A stretch of 15,227 nucleotides of DNA, from NCBI GenBank assembly GCA_964553405.1, contig CAZKLS010000065.1, positions 1 through 15,227 of the forward strand, written 5' to 3'. This stretch comes from DATIRA01 sp964553405. Its GTDB lineage: Bacteria; Pseudomonadota; Gammaproteobacteria; Steroidobacterales; Steroidobacteraceae. Positions within the stretch are counted from its first letter, which is position 1. Every line of letters begins with the position of its first letter. Below are positions 7,713 through 14,630 of this stretch, piece by piece. The notes beneath the pieces were generated by a model. It was not told the origin of the DNA. It searched no databases and saw only the letters and a list, made by a program, of their open reading frames with translations. Both the position numbers and the translations under genes were made by a program.

Positions 7713-8633
7713 TCACGGACCCGGGCGGCCCGCGAGTTCGCGCTCGAGCGCGGCCATCTCGTCGCGCAGCCCGGCGGCCCGCTGCGCGCTCAACCAGGCG
7801 CCGCGCTCGTCCTGCAGGCTGCCACCGAGCCGGGCGGCAAGGGAGCGCGCGACGGCCAGCATCCGGTCGAAGATCTGCACGGCCGGCAGCGGACCCGGGA
7901 CGACGGCGAAGACCGCGATGCCCGGGTATGCCCCTTCCCGGATCGTGGCCATGTCGAAGGTCCCCGGCTCGAGCAGGTTGGCCAGGCTGAACAACGGCCG
8001 CCCCTGTTCGTCGAGCTTGTGGAAGATGTCGAAACGGCCGAACTCCAGTCCTTCCGCCTCGAGCGCCTCCAGCAGCTGCATGCCGCTGAAACGCGTCGGC
8101 AACGGCGCGGTGACCCTCAGCGCGACGATCCTCTGGCGTGGCCGGTCCGACTCGGTCGCCTCGGCCGCGTTCTGTGGAGCAGCAGCGGCGGCCGGTGCCT
8201 GGGCCGGTTCCGGCCGGGGCTCGGGCTCCGGTCGGCGGACTGTCGGCGCAGCCGGCGCGGAATGCCCGACCCTGGGGAACCTGGTGGGCTCTTCCTCACC
8301 GTCGATTGCAGAGCCCAGCGTCGGTTCGCGACGGGCGACCGGCTCGCGACGCCGCGGACTCGCCGGTCTCGGCCGAACCTCGGCCGCCGCATCCTCATCC
8401 GCAGGGTCCGCGGCGCCCGCAGGCATCACCGGCGCTTCAGGCTCGGCGGGCGGCGCGCGGTCCTCGGCGGCAGCGGCTTCCTTGCGCCGCACCGTGTCGC
8501 GCAGCGCGTCGGTCATCGCGGCACGCCCGGCATCCGGGGTCGCAGAGCGCCGCGCGGAGCGCCGGCCCCACAGGTAGATTCCGACGAGCAGCAGTGCGCC
8601 CGCGATCAGCAGTATCCAGCGCAGCTCGCTCAT
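7713..8633 (-). CDS. zipA: Cell division protein ZipA
   Basis: ZipA tethers FtsZ to the inner membrane and stabilises the Z ring; it is specific to Gammaproteobacteria. The 306 residues show the expected plan: a single N-terminal membrane anchor at about 5-23 (RWILLIAGALLLVGIYLWG); a charged then Pro/Ala/Glu/Arg-rich flexible linker (about 25-170); and the C-terminal FtsZ-binding domain from about 172 (IVALRVTA, FSGMQLLEALEAEGLEFG, FDIFHKLDEQGRPLFSLANL, FDMATI, VFAVVPGP, FDRMLAVARSLAARLGGSLQDE). I start at ATG 8633 (MSELRW) because it gives the anchor directly; the open frame further upstream only overlaps smc. It begins 16 bp after the smc stop and ends 14 bp before ligA, the conserved smc-zipA-ligA order of Pseudomonas and Xanthomonas relatives. 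The linker is poorly conserved, which is usual. Confidence 0.96.
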   Translation of the reverse strand: MSELRWILLIAGALLLVGIYLWGRRSARRSATPDAGRAAMTDALRDTVRRKEAAAAEDRAPPAEPEAPVMPAGAADPADEDAAAEVRPRPASPRRREPVARREPTLGSAIDGEEEPTRFPRVGHSAPAAPTVRRPEPEPRPEPAQAPAAAAAPQNAAEATESDRPRQRIVALRVTAPLPTRFSGMQLLEALEAEGLEFGRFDIFHKLDEQGRPLFSLANLLEPGTFDMATIREGAYPGIAVFAVVPGPLPAVQIFDRMLAVARSLAARLGGSLQDERGAWLSAQRAAGLRDEMAALERELAGRPGP

Positions 8634-8649
8634 CTCGGCCGGACGATCA

Positions 8650-11600
8650 TCACACTGCGGCCAGCCGGACCGCTTCGTCGACGTCCACGGCGACGAGCCT
8701 CGAGACTCCGGCCTCCTGCATCGTAACGCCGAGCAGCTGGTCCGCGAGTTCCATCGTCGCCTTGTTGTGGGTGACGAACACGAACTGCACGCGGCCGGAC
8801 ATGTCCTTGACGATCTCGCAGAAACGACCGACGTTCGCATCGTCCAGCGGGGCGTCCACCTCGTCGAGCAGGCAGAACGGCGCCGGGTTCAATTCGAAGA
8901 TCGAGAAGATCAGCGCGACCGCGGTCAGGGCCTTTTCGCCCCCGGAGAGCTGGCTGATCGAGCTGTTACGCTTGCCCGGCGGACGCGCCATGATGCCGAC
9001 ACCCGCATCGAGCACGTCGTCGCCGGTCAACTCCAGGTACGCGTGCCCGCCGCCGAACAGGCGCGGGAACTTGTCCTTCAGACCGGCGTTGACGCGATCG
9101 AACGTATCCTGGAAACGGCTGCGGGTCTCGCGGTCGATCTTCCGGATCGCGTCCTCGAGCGTGGCGAGCGCGTCGGTGAGGTCGGCGAACTGGCGGTCGA
9201 GGTACTCCTTGCGCTCCGACTGTTCGCGGAATTCGTCGATCGCGGCGAGGTTCACCTGGCCGAGGCGCTCGATCTTGCCGGCCGTATCGGTGAGCCGCTG
9301 CTCCCACTCCGCCACGTTCGCTTCCTCGACCAGGCCGGCGGTCACCTCGGCGAGGTCCAGCCGGGTCTGCGCGAACTGCTCCAGCAGCGACTCGCGGCGC
9401 ACCGTCAGTTCCTGCACCGAGAACCGGGCGTTGTCCAGCAGGTCACGCGCCTCCTGTACCGACGCCTCTGCCGCGACCCGCTGCTGGTCGAGATCCCGCA
9501 GCTCCGCGTCCAGCGTCTCCATGCCGGCACGGGCCCGCGCGAGTTCCTCCTCAACCGCGACGCGCCTCTCCAGCGCGCCCTCGAGGCCGCTGCGCAGCTC
9601 GGTTTCCGCCTGCTCTCCGGAAGCGAGCTGTGACTCGAGCTCCGCGCTGCGGGCCGCGAACTGCGCCAGCTGCGACTCGAGCCGCGCGATCGCCGCGACC
9701 AGCGAGTCGCGCGCCGCGCGCCGCGATTCGACCAGAATCGCGGCCTCGCGGGCCACGTTGCGCTCGCGCTCGGCCCGTTCACGCGCCTCGGCGAGCCGGC
9801 TGCGCAACGCGTCGCGCTCCGACTCCAGTGCGCGGCGCCGGTCGTCGAGGTCTGTCATCGCCCCGACGGCCTCCTCGAGACGTCCCCGCGCGGCCTTGCT
9901 GCCCGCATTGGCCGTCTCGAGCGCCGCCTCCAGCTCGGCGAGCTCGCCGGTCAGCTGCTCGAGCCTGGCCGAGCGCTGCTCGGCACGGGCGCGCAGTCCG
10001 TCGACGTGCGACCGCAGGTCCATGTGAGCCGTGGCTGCGGCGGAAATCCGTGTCTGGCCCTCGGCCAGCCCGTCCTCGAGCTCCTGGATGTGGGTCCTGA
10101 GCGCGGCCAGGTCCTGCTCCAGTCCCTCCTGCCGGCGCTGCAGGCGCTCGAGCTCCGCGTGCCCGTCCCTGAGCAGCTGCTCTCGTTCGAGGACGCCCTG
10201 GTGCGCGTCCCGGTCGCGGCTGACCCTCAGCCAGTCCGGCCCGATCCAGATGCCGTCGCGCGTCACGACAGACTGTCCCGCGCGCAGCGACGGACGCAGC
10301 GCGAGCGCCTCGTCGAGGCTGTCCGCCGCATGGATCCCTTCGAAGAACACGTCGATGCCTGCGGGACCGGCGACGCGGGTCCGCAGCAGGTGCGACGCGG
10401 CGGTCTCGTGCGACGGCAGGCGGGCGCCGGCGAAGAAGCTCACCGTCCCTGCCGCGAGGCTGTCGAGCGTCGCGGCCACGTCGTCGATCGAATCCACGCA
10501 GACGGCCTCGAGATAGGCGCCGAGCACCGTCTCGACGGCGCGCTCCCAGCCGGACTCGACCGTGAGCTGCTGTGCGAGTCGCGCGTTCGTCCCGAGACCC
10601 TGCGAGGAGAGCCAGTCCACGACCTGCCCCTCGCCCTGACCCAGCGCGGCCCGCTGCAGTGCCTCCAGCGAAACGATGCGGCCCTCGAGAGCCTGCGTTT
10701 CGCGGCGTGCGGCCAGCGCGGACTCCGCGAGCTCGCGCTCCCGGCCCCGCTGCTGCTGCAGCGCGCCGGCGAGCTGGGCTACGTGTTCCTTGGCCGCCTC
10801 GTGCTCGGCGAGAGACCGGGCCGCGGAGCGCTCCGTCTCGGCCAGCGTCGCGGCCACATCGGCCGCCGACAAGGTCGCGTGCTCCTGGCGGGCGCGATCT
10901 CTGTGTGTCACCAGGCGGTGCAGCTGGCTGTCGAGTTCCTCGATGCGGGCCCGCTCGGCCTCCGTCGCCGACGACGCCGCACGCAGCGACTGGTTGAACG
11001 ACTCCCAGCGCTCCTGCCAGCCATGCATCGCCTCCTCCGCGTCACTGAGCGCCGCCGCCGCAGCGTGCTCGCTCTGACGCGCCGACTCGAGGCCCGGCCC
11101 GAGCTCTGCGAGCGCCGCCTCGAGCGAGCTCGCCTGCTCACGGTCGCGGGACAGGTGCACGCCGGACTCCTGCTGGCCGCGACCGATCTGCTCGAGTTCC
11201 TCGCGCTGGCGCCGCCTGATTTCCCGGGCGTGCTCGATGCCCTGCTCGGCGCGCGATATCTCCGCGCCGATCTCGTAATACCGGCCCTGCACCTCGGAGA
11301 GCACTTCGGCCTGTGCGTCGTGCCGCTGGCGGGTCCGTTCGATCGCGGCCTCGACCGAGCGTTGCCCGGCGACCGCTCCCTGCAGCGCGGTGTCCCGCTC
11401 CGCAAGGATGCTGCGTCGCGCCCCGGATTCACTGTCCACCTCGCGCAGCCGCAGCGCGAGCAGTTCGCCCTGCAGCGTGCGCTCCTCCTGCTTCAGCGCC
11501 TGGTAGCGCCGCGCAGTCGCAGCCTGCCGCTGCAGGTGACGGATCTGCTTCTCCACCTCGTCGCGCAGGTCGCCGAGGCGCGCGAGGTTCTCGCGGGTGT

Positions 11601-12156
11601 GGCCGATCCGGTTCTCGGTCTCGCGGCGCCGTTCCTTGTACTTCGAGATTCCGGCCGCCTCCTCGAGGAACGCACGCATGTCGTCGGCCCTGGCCTCGAT
11701 GATGCGCGAGATCATGTTCTGCTCGATGATCGCGTAGCTGCGCGAGCCGAGACCGGTGCCGAGGAAGAGCTGGGTGATGTCCTTGCGGCGGCAGCGCGCC
11801 CCGTTCAGGAAATACGACGAGGTGCCGTCGCGGGAGACCAGGCGCTTCAGCGCGACCTCGGCGTAGCCCGCGTACTCGCCGCCCAGCTTGCCGTCCGAGT
11901 TGTCGAACACCAGTTCGACCGAGGCGTTGCCGACCGGCTTGCGCGAACTCGAGCCGTTGAAGATCACGTCCGCCATCGAGTCGCTGCGGAGGTTTTTCGC
12001 GGAGATTTCTCCCATCACCCAGCGGACCGCGTCGATGATGTTCGACTTGCCGCAGCCGTTCGGTCCGACGACGCCCACGAGGTTGCTCGGGAAGTGGACC
12101 ATCGTCGGGTCCACGAATGACTTGAAACCGGCCAGCTTGATCTTGGTCAGGCGCAT
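8650..12156 (-). CDS. smc: Chromosome segregation protein SMC
   Basis: A condensin-type ATPase that folds and segregates the chromosome, normally with ScpA and ScpB, which are not in the window. The 1168 residues are full length. The N-terminal head has Walker A GPNGCGKSNI (31-40) and KNLRSDSMADVIFNGS. Long coiled-coil arms occupy about 165-500 and 660-980, rich in Glu, Arg, Ala and Leu. The hinge at about 505-655 begins with VVDWLSSQGLGTNARL and includes SGWERAVETVLGAYLEAV. The C-terminal head has signature QLSGGEKALTAVA (1069 onward), Walker B FCLLDEVDAPLDDANV (1094-1109) and switch His1130 in FVTHNK. The start is ATG 12156 (MRLTKIKLAGFKSFVDPT), the standard SMC N-terminus, with a weak GGA upstream. 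Having SMC suggests a lineage without the MukBEF system. It is the first gene of the leftward run and is divergent from dksA. Confidence 0.98.
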   Translation of the reverse strand: MRLTKIKLAGFKSFVDPTMVHFPSNLVGVVGPNGCGKSNIIDAVRWVMGEISAKNLRSDSMADVIFNGSSSRKPVGNASVELVFDNSDGKLGGEYAGYAEVALKRLVSRDGTSSYFLNGARCRRKDITQLFLGTGLGSRSYAIIEQNMISRIIEARADDMRAFLEEAAGISKYKERRRETENRIGHTRENLARLGDLRDEVEKQIRHLQRQAATARRYQALKQEERTLQGELLALRLREVDSESGARRSILAERDTALQGAVAGQRSVEAAIERTRQRHDAQAEVLSEVQGRYYEIGAEISRAEQGIEHAREIRRRQREELEQIGRGQQESGVHLSRDREQASSLEAALAELGPGLESARQSEHAAAAALSDAEEAMHGWQERWESFNQSLRAASSATEAERARIEELDSQLHRLVTHRDRARQEHATLSAADVAATLAETERSAARSLAEHEAAKEHVAQLAGALQQQRGRERELAESALAARRETQALEGRIVSLEALQRAALGQGEGQVVDWLSSQGLGTNARLAQQLTVESGWERAVETVLGAYLEAVCVDSIDDVAATLDSLAAGTVSFFAGARLPSHETAASHLLRTRVAGPAGIDVFFEGIHAADSLDEALALRPSLRAGQSVVTRDGIWIGPDWLRVSRDRDAHQGVLEREQLLRDGHAELERLQRRQEGLEQDLAALRTHIQELEDGLAEGQTRISAAATAHMDLRSHVDGLRARAEQRSARLEQLTGELAELEAALETANAGSKAARGRLEEAVGAMTDLDDRRRALESERDALRSRLAEARERAERERNVAREAAILVESRRAARDSLVAAIARLESQLAQFAARSAELESQLASGEQAETELRSGLEGALERRVAVEEELARARAGMETLDAELRDLDQQRVAAEASVQEARDLLDNARFSVQELTVRRESLLEQFAQTRLDLAEVTAGLVEEANVAEWEQRLTDTAGKIERLGQVNLAAIDEFREQSERKEYLDRQFADLTDALATLEDAIRKIDRETRSRFQDTFDRVNAGLKDKFPRLFGGGHAYLELTGDDVLDAGVGIMARPPGKRNSSISQLSGGEKALTAVALIFSIFELNPAPFCLLDEVDAPLDDANVGRFCEIVKDMSGRVQFVFVTHNKATMELADQLLGVTMQEAGVSRLVAVDVDEAVRLAAV

Positions 12157-12228
12157 CGCGAGTCCATCGAAGGGGGCGGAAGGAGACAGACCGCGAGTTT
12201 AAAAGAAAGTGAACCGGCTCACAGCACC

Positions 12229-12288
12229 GTCCACCGGGGCCGGGCTCGACCGGGGGGCTCCGCCCGGAAGCGTCCGGAACCGGTGGAC
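12229..12288. repeat. Nested inverted repeats in the divergent promoter region
   Basis: Outer pair: GTCCACCGG at 12229-12237 and CCGGTGGAC at 12280-12288, a perfect 9-bp match. Inner pair: CCGGGC at 12240-12245 and GCCCGG at 12262-12267, a perfect 6-bp match. The right outer arm covers most of the proposed -35 box of dksA (12284-12289). It could be an operator, a cruciform-prone element or chance in GC-rich DNA. Confidence 0.5.
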
Positions 12289-12311
12289 CCACGCGCTTCG
12301 GTCTGTATAAT
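12284..12311 (+). promoter_or_regulatory. Sigma70-type promoter of dksA
   Basis: A perfect -10 TATAAT lies at 12306-12311, preceded by TG. A 4/6 match to the -35 (TGGACC, 12284-12289) is 16 bp upstream. The predicted transcript start is near 12318, about 27 bp before the dksA ATG. The discriminator right after the -10 is all G/C (CCCGCG, 12312-12317), the type seen in promoters repressed by ppGpp and DksA, so negative self-control is plausible. Confidence 0.75.
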
Positions 12312-12344
12312 CCCGCGTCCTCCAAGGAGAGCCCGGAGTAGGAA

Positions 12345-13070
12345 ATGCCCGCCAAGAAACCGTCTGCCAAGGCGACCAAGGCCGCGAAGACAGTTTCTCC
12401 GAAACCTGCGGCGCGCACGGCAGCCAAGCCGAAGGCGAAGGCCGCCGCCAAGGCCACCAAGGCCAAGGCCGCGGCGCGACCCAAGGTGGCGAAGACGCCG
12501 CGCAAGCCCGCTGCGCCGGCCACGAAGGCCAAGCGCAAGTCGCCGCAGCGCGCGGCCGAGGCCGCCGACGCGTTGCTCGAGGCCGCCGAGGCAGCGGAGG
12601 CCGAGGTCGAGGCTCTCGAAGCCGGAATGAGCCTGCTGTCCGGCCCTCGCAATGTGCAGCCCTACGTGGCGCGCAAGGGCGAGGAGTACATGAGCAAGGA
12701 GCAGCTCGACCACTTCCGCAACATCCTGCTGACCTGGAAGCAGGACCTGATGCAGGAGGTCGACCGCACGATGCTGCACATGAAGGACGAGGCGGCCAAC
12801 TTTCCTGATCCGAACGACCGGGCGACCCAGGAGTCGGAATTCAGCCTCGAACTGCGCACGCGCGACCGGGAGCGCAAGCTGATCCGCAAGATCGACGAGG
12901 CACTGAAGCGCATCGACGACGGCAGCTACGGCTTCTGCCTCGAAACCGGCGAACCGATCGGCGTGAAGCGGCTAGAGGCGCGGCCGGTGGCGACGCTGAG
13001 CGTCGAGGCCCAGGAGAGGCGTGAGCGGCGCGAGAAGCAGTTCGGCGACCGGGACGACTGGTATCGTTGA
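12345..13070 (+). CDS. dksA: RNA polymerase-binding transcription factor DksA with basic N-terminal tail
   Basis: DksA enters the RNA polymerase secondary channel and, with ppGpp, adjusts transcription to nutrient supply. The conserved part is residues about 105-241: PYVARKGEEYMSKEQLDHFR, the coiled coil, and its tip with the key acidic residues D155, D158 and A160 in FPDPNDRATQ, then RDRERKLIRKID. The zinc site is degenerate: the four cysteines of E. coli DksA are here C198, T201, S219 and A222, the zinc-independent type found in several proteobacteria. Unusual is residues 1-90: about 65 residues dominated by Lys, Ala, Pro and Thr (KPKAKAAAKATKAKAAA), resembling histone H1 or AlgP tails, followed by an acidic Ala/Glu stretch (70-93). 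The total is 241 residues against 151 in E. coli. The start at ATG 12345 is supported by GGAG at 12335-12338 and the promoter just upstream; Met95 would give a standard-size protein but has no clear ribosome-binding site. Confidence 0.96.
   Translation: MPAKKPSAKATKAAKTVSPKPAARTAAKPKAKAAAKATKAKAAARPKVAKTPRKPAAPATKAKRKSPQRAAEAADALLEAAEAAEAEVEALEAGMSLLSGPRNVQPYVARKGEEYMSKEQLDHFRNILLTWKQDLMQEVDRTMLHMKDEAANFPDPNDRATQESEFSLELRTRDRERKLIRKIDEALKRIDDGSYGFCLETGEPIGVKRLEARPVATLSVEAQERRERREKQFGDRDDWYR
13012..13016 (+). promoter_or_regulatory. Ribosome-binding site of gluQ inside dksA
   Basis: AGGAG at 13012-13016 lies 4 bp before GTG 13021 and within the last codons of dksA. It decides the gluQ start: there is no ATG, GTG or TTG in frame between 13021 and the conserved GRFAPSPTG motif. 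Confidence 0.6.
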
Positions 13071-14013
13071 GCCCGGTGCGCCGTACCGCGGACGGTTTGC
13101 ACCCTCCCCGACCGGTTCCCTCCATTTCGGTTCACTGGTGGCTGCGCTCGGCAGCTACCTCGACGCACGCGCACACGGCGGCGAGTGGCTGCTGCGCGTA
13201 GAGGACCTCGATCCGCCGCGGGAGGTGCCCGGCGCCGCCGATGCGATCATCCGCGAGCTCGACCGGCTCGGGCTCCATTGGGATGGGCCGATCCTGTACC
13301 AGAGCGCGAGGTCGGAAGCCTACGCCGCGGCGATCGACCGGCTGGCCGCGACGGGGCTGACCAGCCGCTGCGGCTGCAGCCGCTCGGCGTTGTCGGCCCT
13401 GCCCGAGAACCGGGACCGCTCCCGCGGCGACGAGTTGTATCATCCGGCCGGATGCGTGCTGCCCCTGCCGCTGGCGGGCGAGACCCATGCGCTGCGCATG
13501 CACGCGCCGGACGATTGGCTCGAATTCCATGATCGCAGCCAGGGCCTGCAGCGCGAGAACCTTGCGCGGAGCGTCGGTGACTTCGTCCTGAAACGTCGCG
13601 ACGGCCTGTTCGCATACCAGCTCGCGGTGGTCGTCGACGACGCCGCGCAGGGAATCAATCAGGTCGTGCGGGGCGCCGACCTGCTCCCAAGCACGATCCG
13701 GCAGATCGCCCTGCAGCGGGCACTGGGACTCACGGAACCCGGATACATGCATCTTCCACTTGCCGTGGGCGCTGATGGGCTTAAGCTTTCGAAGTCGGAC
13801 GACGCGCCGGGTCTCGAACTCTTGAGGCCGGGCGCCGCGCTGGTCGCCGCGCTGGAGTTCCTGCGCCAGGGGCCGCCCGGCGGGCTGCAACACTCGCAAC
13901 CTGCCGAGGTGCTCGGGTGGGCCGTCCGGAACTGGCGACCCGAGCGGTTTGCGGGCCGCGTCTCGCAGCGGGTCGACCGACGGGTACTGGGGAGCGAAGA
14001 AGGAGCGTCATGA
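13021..14013 (+). CDS. gluQ: Glutamyl-Q tRNA(Asp) synthetase (GluQ-RS)
   Basis: Activates glutamate without tRNA and attaches it to the queuosine base at position 34 of tRNA-Asp; a truncated relative of glutamyl-tRNA synthetase that lacks the anticodon-binding domain. The 330 residues fit the family (about 300). Seen in order: GRFAPSPTGSLHFGS (24-38, with the HIGH-like HFGS), RVEDLDPPRE (59-68), and a zinc site with C117 and C119 in RCGCS, Y140 and C145. Next come DFVLKRRDGLFAYQLAVVVDD (187-207), GINQVVRGADLL and the KMSKS-like KLSKSDD (255-261). The GTG start at 13021 overlaps the end of dksA by 50 bp and has its own ribosome-binding site. The stop overlaps phaR by 4 bp (ATGA). The dksA-gluQ pair is conserved in Gammaproteobacteria and suggests co-expression. 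Confidence 0.95.
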   Translation: MSGARSSSATGTTGIVEPGAPYRGRFAPSPTGSLHFGSLVAALGSYLDARAHGGEWLLRVEDLDPPREVPGAADAIIRELDRLGLHWDGPILYQSARSEAYAAAIDRLAATGLTSRCGCSRSALSALPENRDRSRGDELYHPAGCVLPLPLAGETHALRMHAPDDWLEFHDRSQGLQRENLARSVGDFVLKRRDGLFAYQLAVVVDDAAQGINQVVRGADLLPSTIRQIALQRALGLTEPGYMHLPLAVGADGLKLSKSDDAPGLELLRPGAALVAALEFLRQGPPGGLQHSQPAEVLGWAVRNWRPERFAGRVSQRVDRRVLGSEEGAS

Positions 14014-14540
14014 CGACCAAGACCAGAGGCAAGAAGGCGAAGAGCACGCAATCCGGCGCATCCGGAAAGGCGGAACCCCGGGTCATCCGCAAGTATCCCA
14101 ATCGCCGGCTCTACGACACGGTCGAGAGCCGCTACGTGACGCTCGCCGACGTCCGGCGCCTGGTGATCGAGCGCGTGGACTTCGTCGTGCTCGATCGAAA
14201 GACGCAGCAGGACATTACGCGCAACATACTGCTGCAGGTGATCGCGGAGCAGGAAGGCACGGGAGGCGAGGCCCTGATGAGCAGGGACTTCCTCTCGCAG
14301 GTCATCCGCAGCTACGGGACGGGGCTGCAGGACTTCGTGGGCCGTTACCTGGACGAGAGCATCAAGCACTTCGCCCGGGAGCAGCGCGAGTTGCGCGACA
14401 AGTTCAAGAACGTGGTGGGCCTCGATCCGCTCGAATCGGTGACCAACCTCGCGCAGAAGAACTACCAGCGCTGGAGGGCGCTGCAGGAGGAGGTCTTCAG
14501 CCGCCTGCCCGGCCCGTGGGGCCGCAGCGAAAAGGACTGA
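14010..14540 (+). CDS. phaR: Polyhydroxyalkanoate synthesis regulator PhaR-like
   Basis: PhaR proteins bind DNA and polyhydroxyalkanoate granules and repress phasin and other PHA genes until polymer appears. The 176 residues begin with a Lys-rich leader (1-22). The PHB accumulation regulator DNA-binding domain follows at about 24-83, with the hallmark IRKYPNRRLYDTVESRYVTL (26-45) and DRKTQQDITRNILLQVIAEQE. A PHB accumulation domain covers about 88-130 (SRDFLSQVIRSYGTGLQDF, then YLDESIKHF), and the tail is helical (LAQKNYQRWRALQEEVF). I start at ATG 14010 because AGGAG lies five bases upstream and the ATGA overlap with gluQ implies translational coupling; the upstream extension in the same frame only shadows gluQ. 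No PHA synthase or phasin gene is in the window, so its targets are not visible; related proteins also occur in bacteria with few PHA genes. Confidence 0.9.
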   Translation: MTTKTRGKKAKSTQSGASGKAEPRVIRKYPNRRLYDTVESRYVTLADVRRLVIERVDFVVLDRKTQQDITRNILLQVIAEQEGTGGEALMSRDFLSQVIRSYGTGLQDFVGRYLDESIKHFAREQRELRDKFKNVVGLDPLESVTNLAQKNYQRWRALQEEVFSRLPGPWGRSEKD

Positions 14541-14548
14541 TCAGGACG

Positions 14549-14589
14549 GGGACCGATCTGCCCTCGCCGCAGCGGAGCCAGTCGGTCCC
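14549..14589. terminator. Candidate bidirectional terminator between phaR and pnp
   Basis: GGGACCGA at 14549-14556 pairs perfectly with TCGGTCCC at 14582-14589 across a 25-nt loop that can form a small inner stem. It sits in the 90-bp gap between two convergent genes, where a shared terminator is expected. The T-tract is poor on both strands, so a factor-dependent or weak terminator is as likely as a strong intrinsic one. Confidence 0.4.
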
Positions 14590-14630
14590 TTCCGATCGCG
14601 CTGGATCAGCCCGAGCCGCGGGCGCAGCCG

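Larger units (their letters stand above)
12157..12344. promoter_or_regulatory. Divergent smc/dksA intergenic region
   Basis: The 188 bp between the smc and dksA starts must hold promoters for both directions. The dksA promoter is clear (12284-12311). On the smc side the only AT-rich patch is 12198-12208, reading TTTTAAACT on the minus strand; it could serve as a -10 about 45 bp before the smc start, but I see no good -35 for it. The middle holds nested inverted repeats at 12229-12288. Confidence 0.6.

Noticed and set aside
6019..8577. 852-residue plus-strand open frame opposite ligA and zipA
   Set aside because: Low-complexity antisense translation with no recognisable motif, fully covered by well-supported genes.
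10006..12120. 704-residue open frame on the plus strand opposite smc
   Set aside because: Arg/Pro/Ala-rich shadow of the third-position GC bias; smc on the other strand has every family motif.
12345..12500. The dksA tail as an artefact of a wrong start codon
   Set aside because: The promoter and GGAG site sit directly upstream of ATG 12345, and no good ribosome-binding site precedes Met95.
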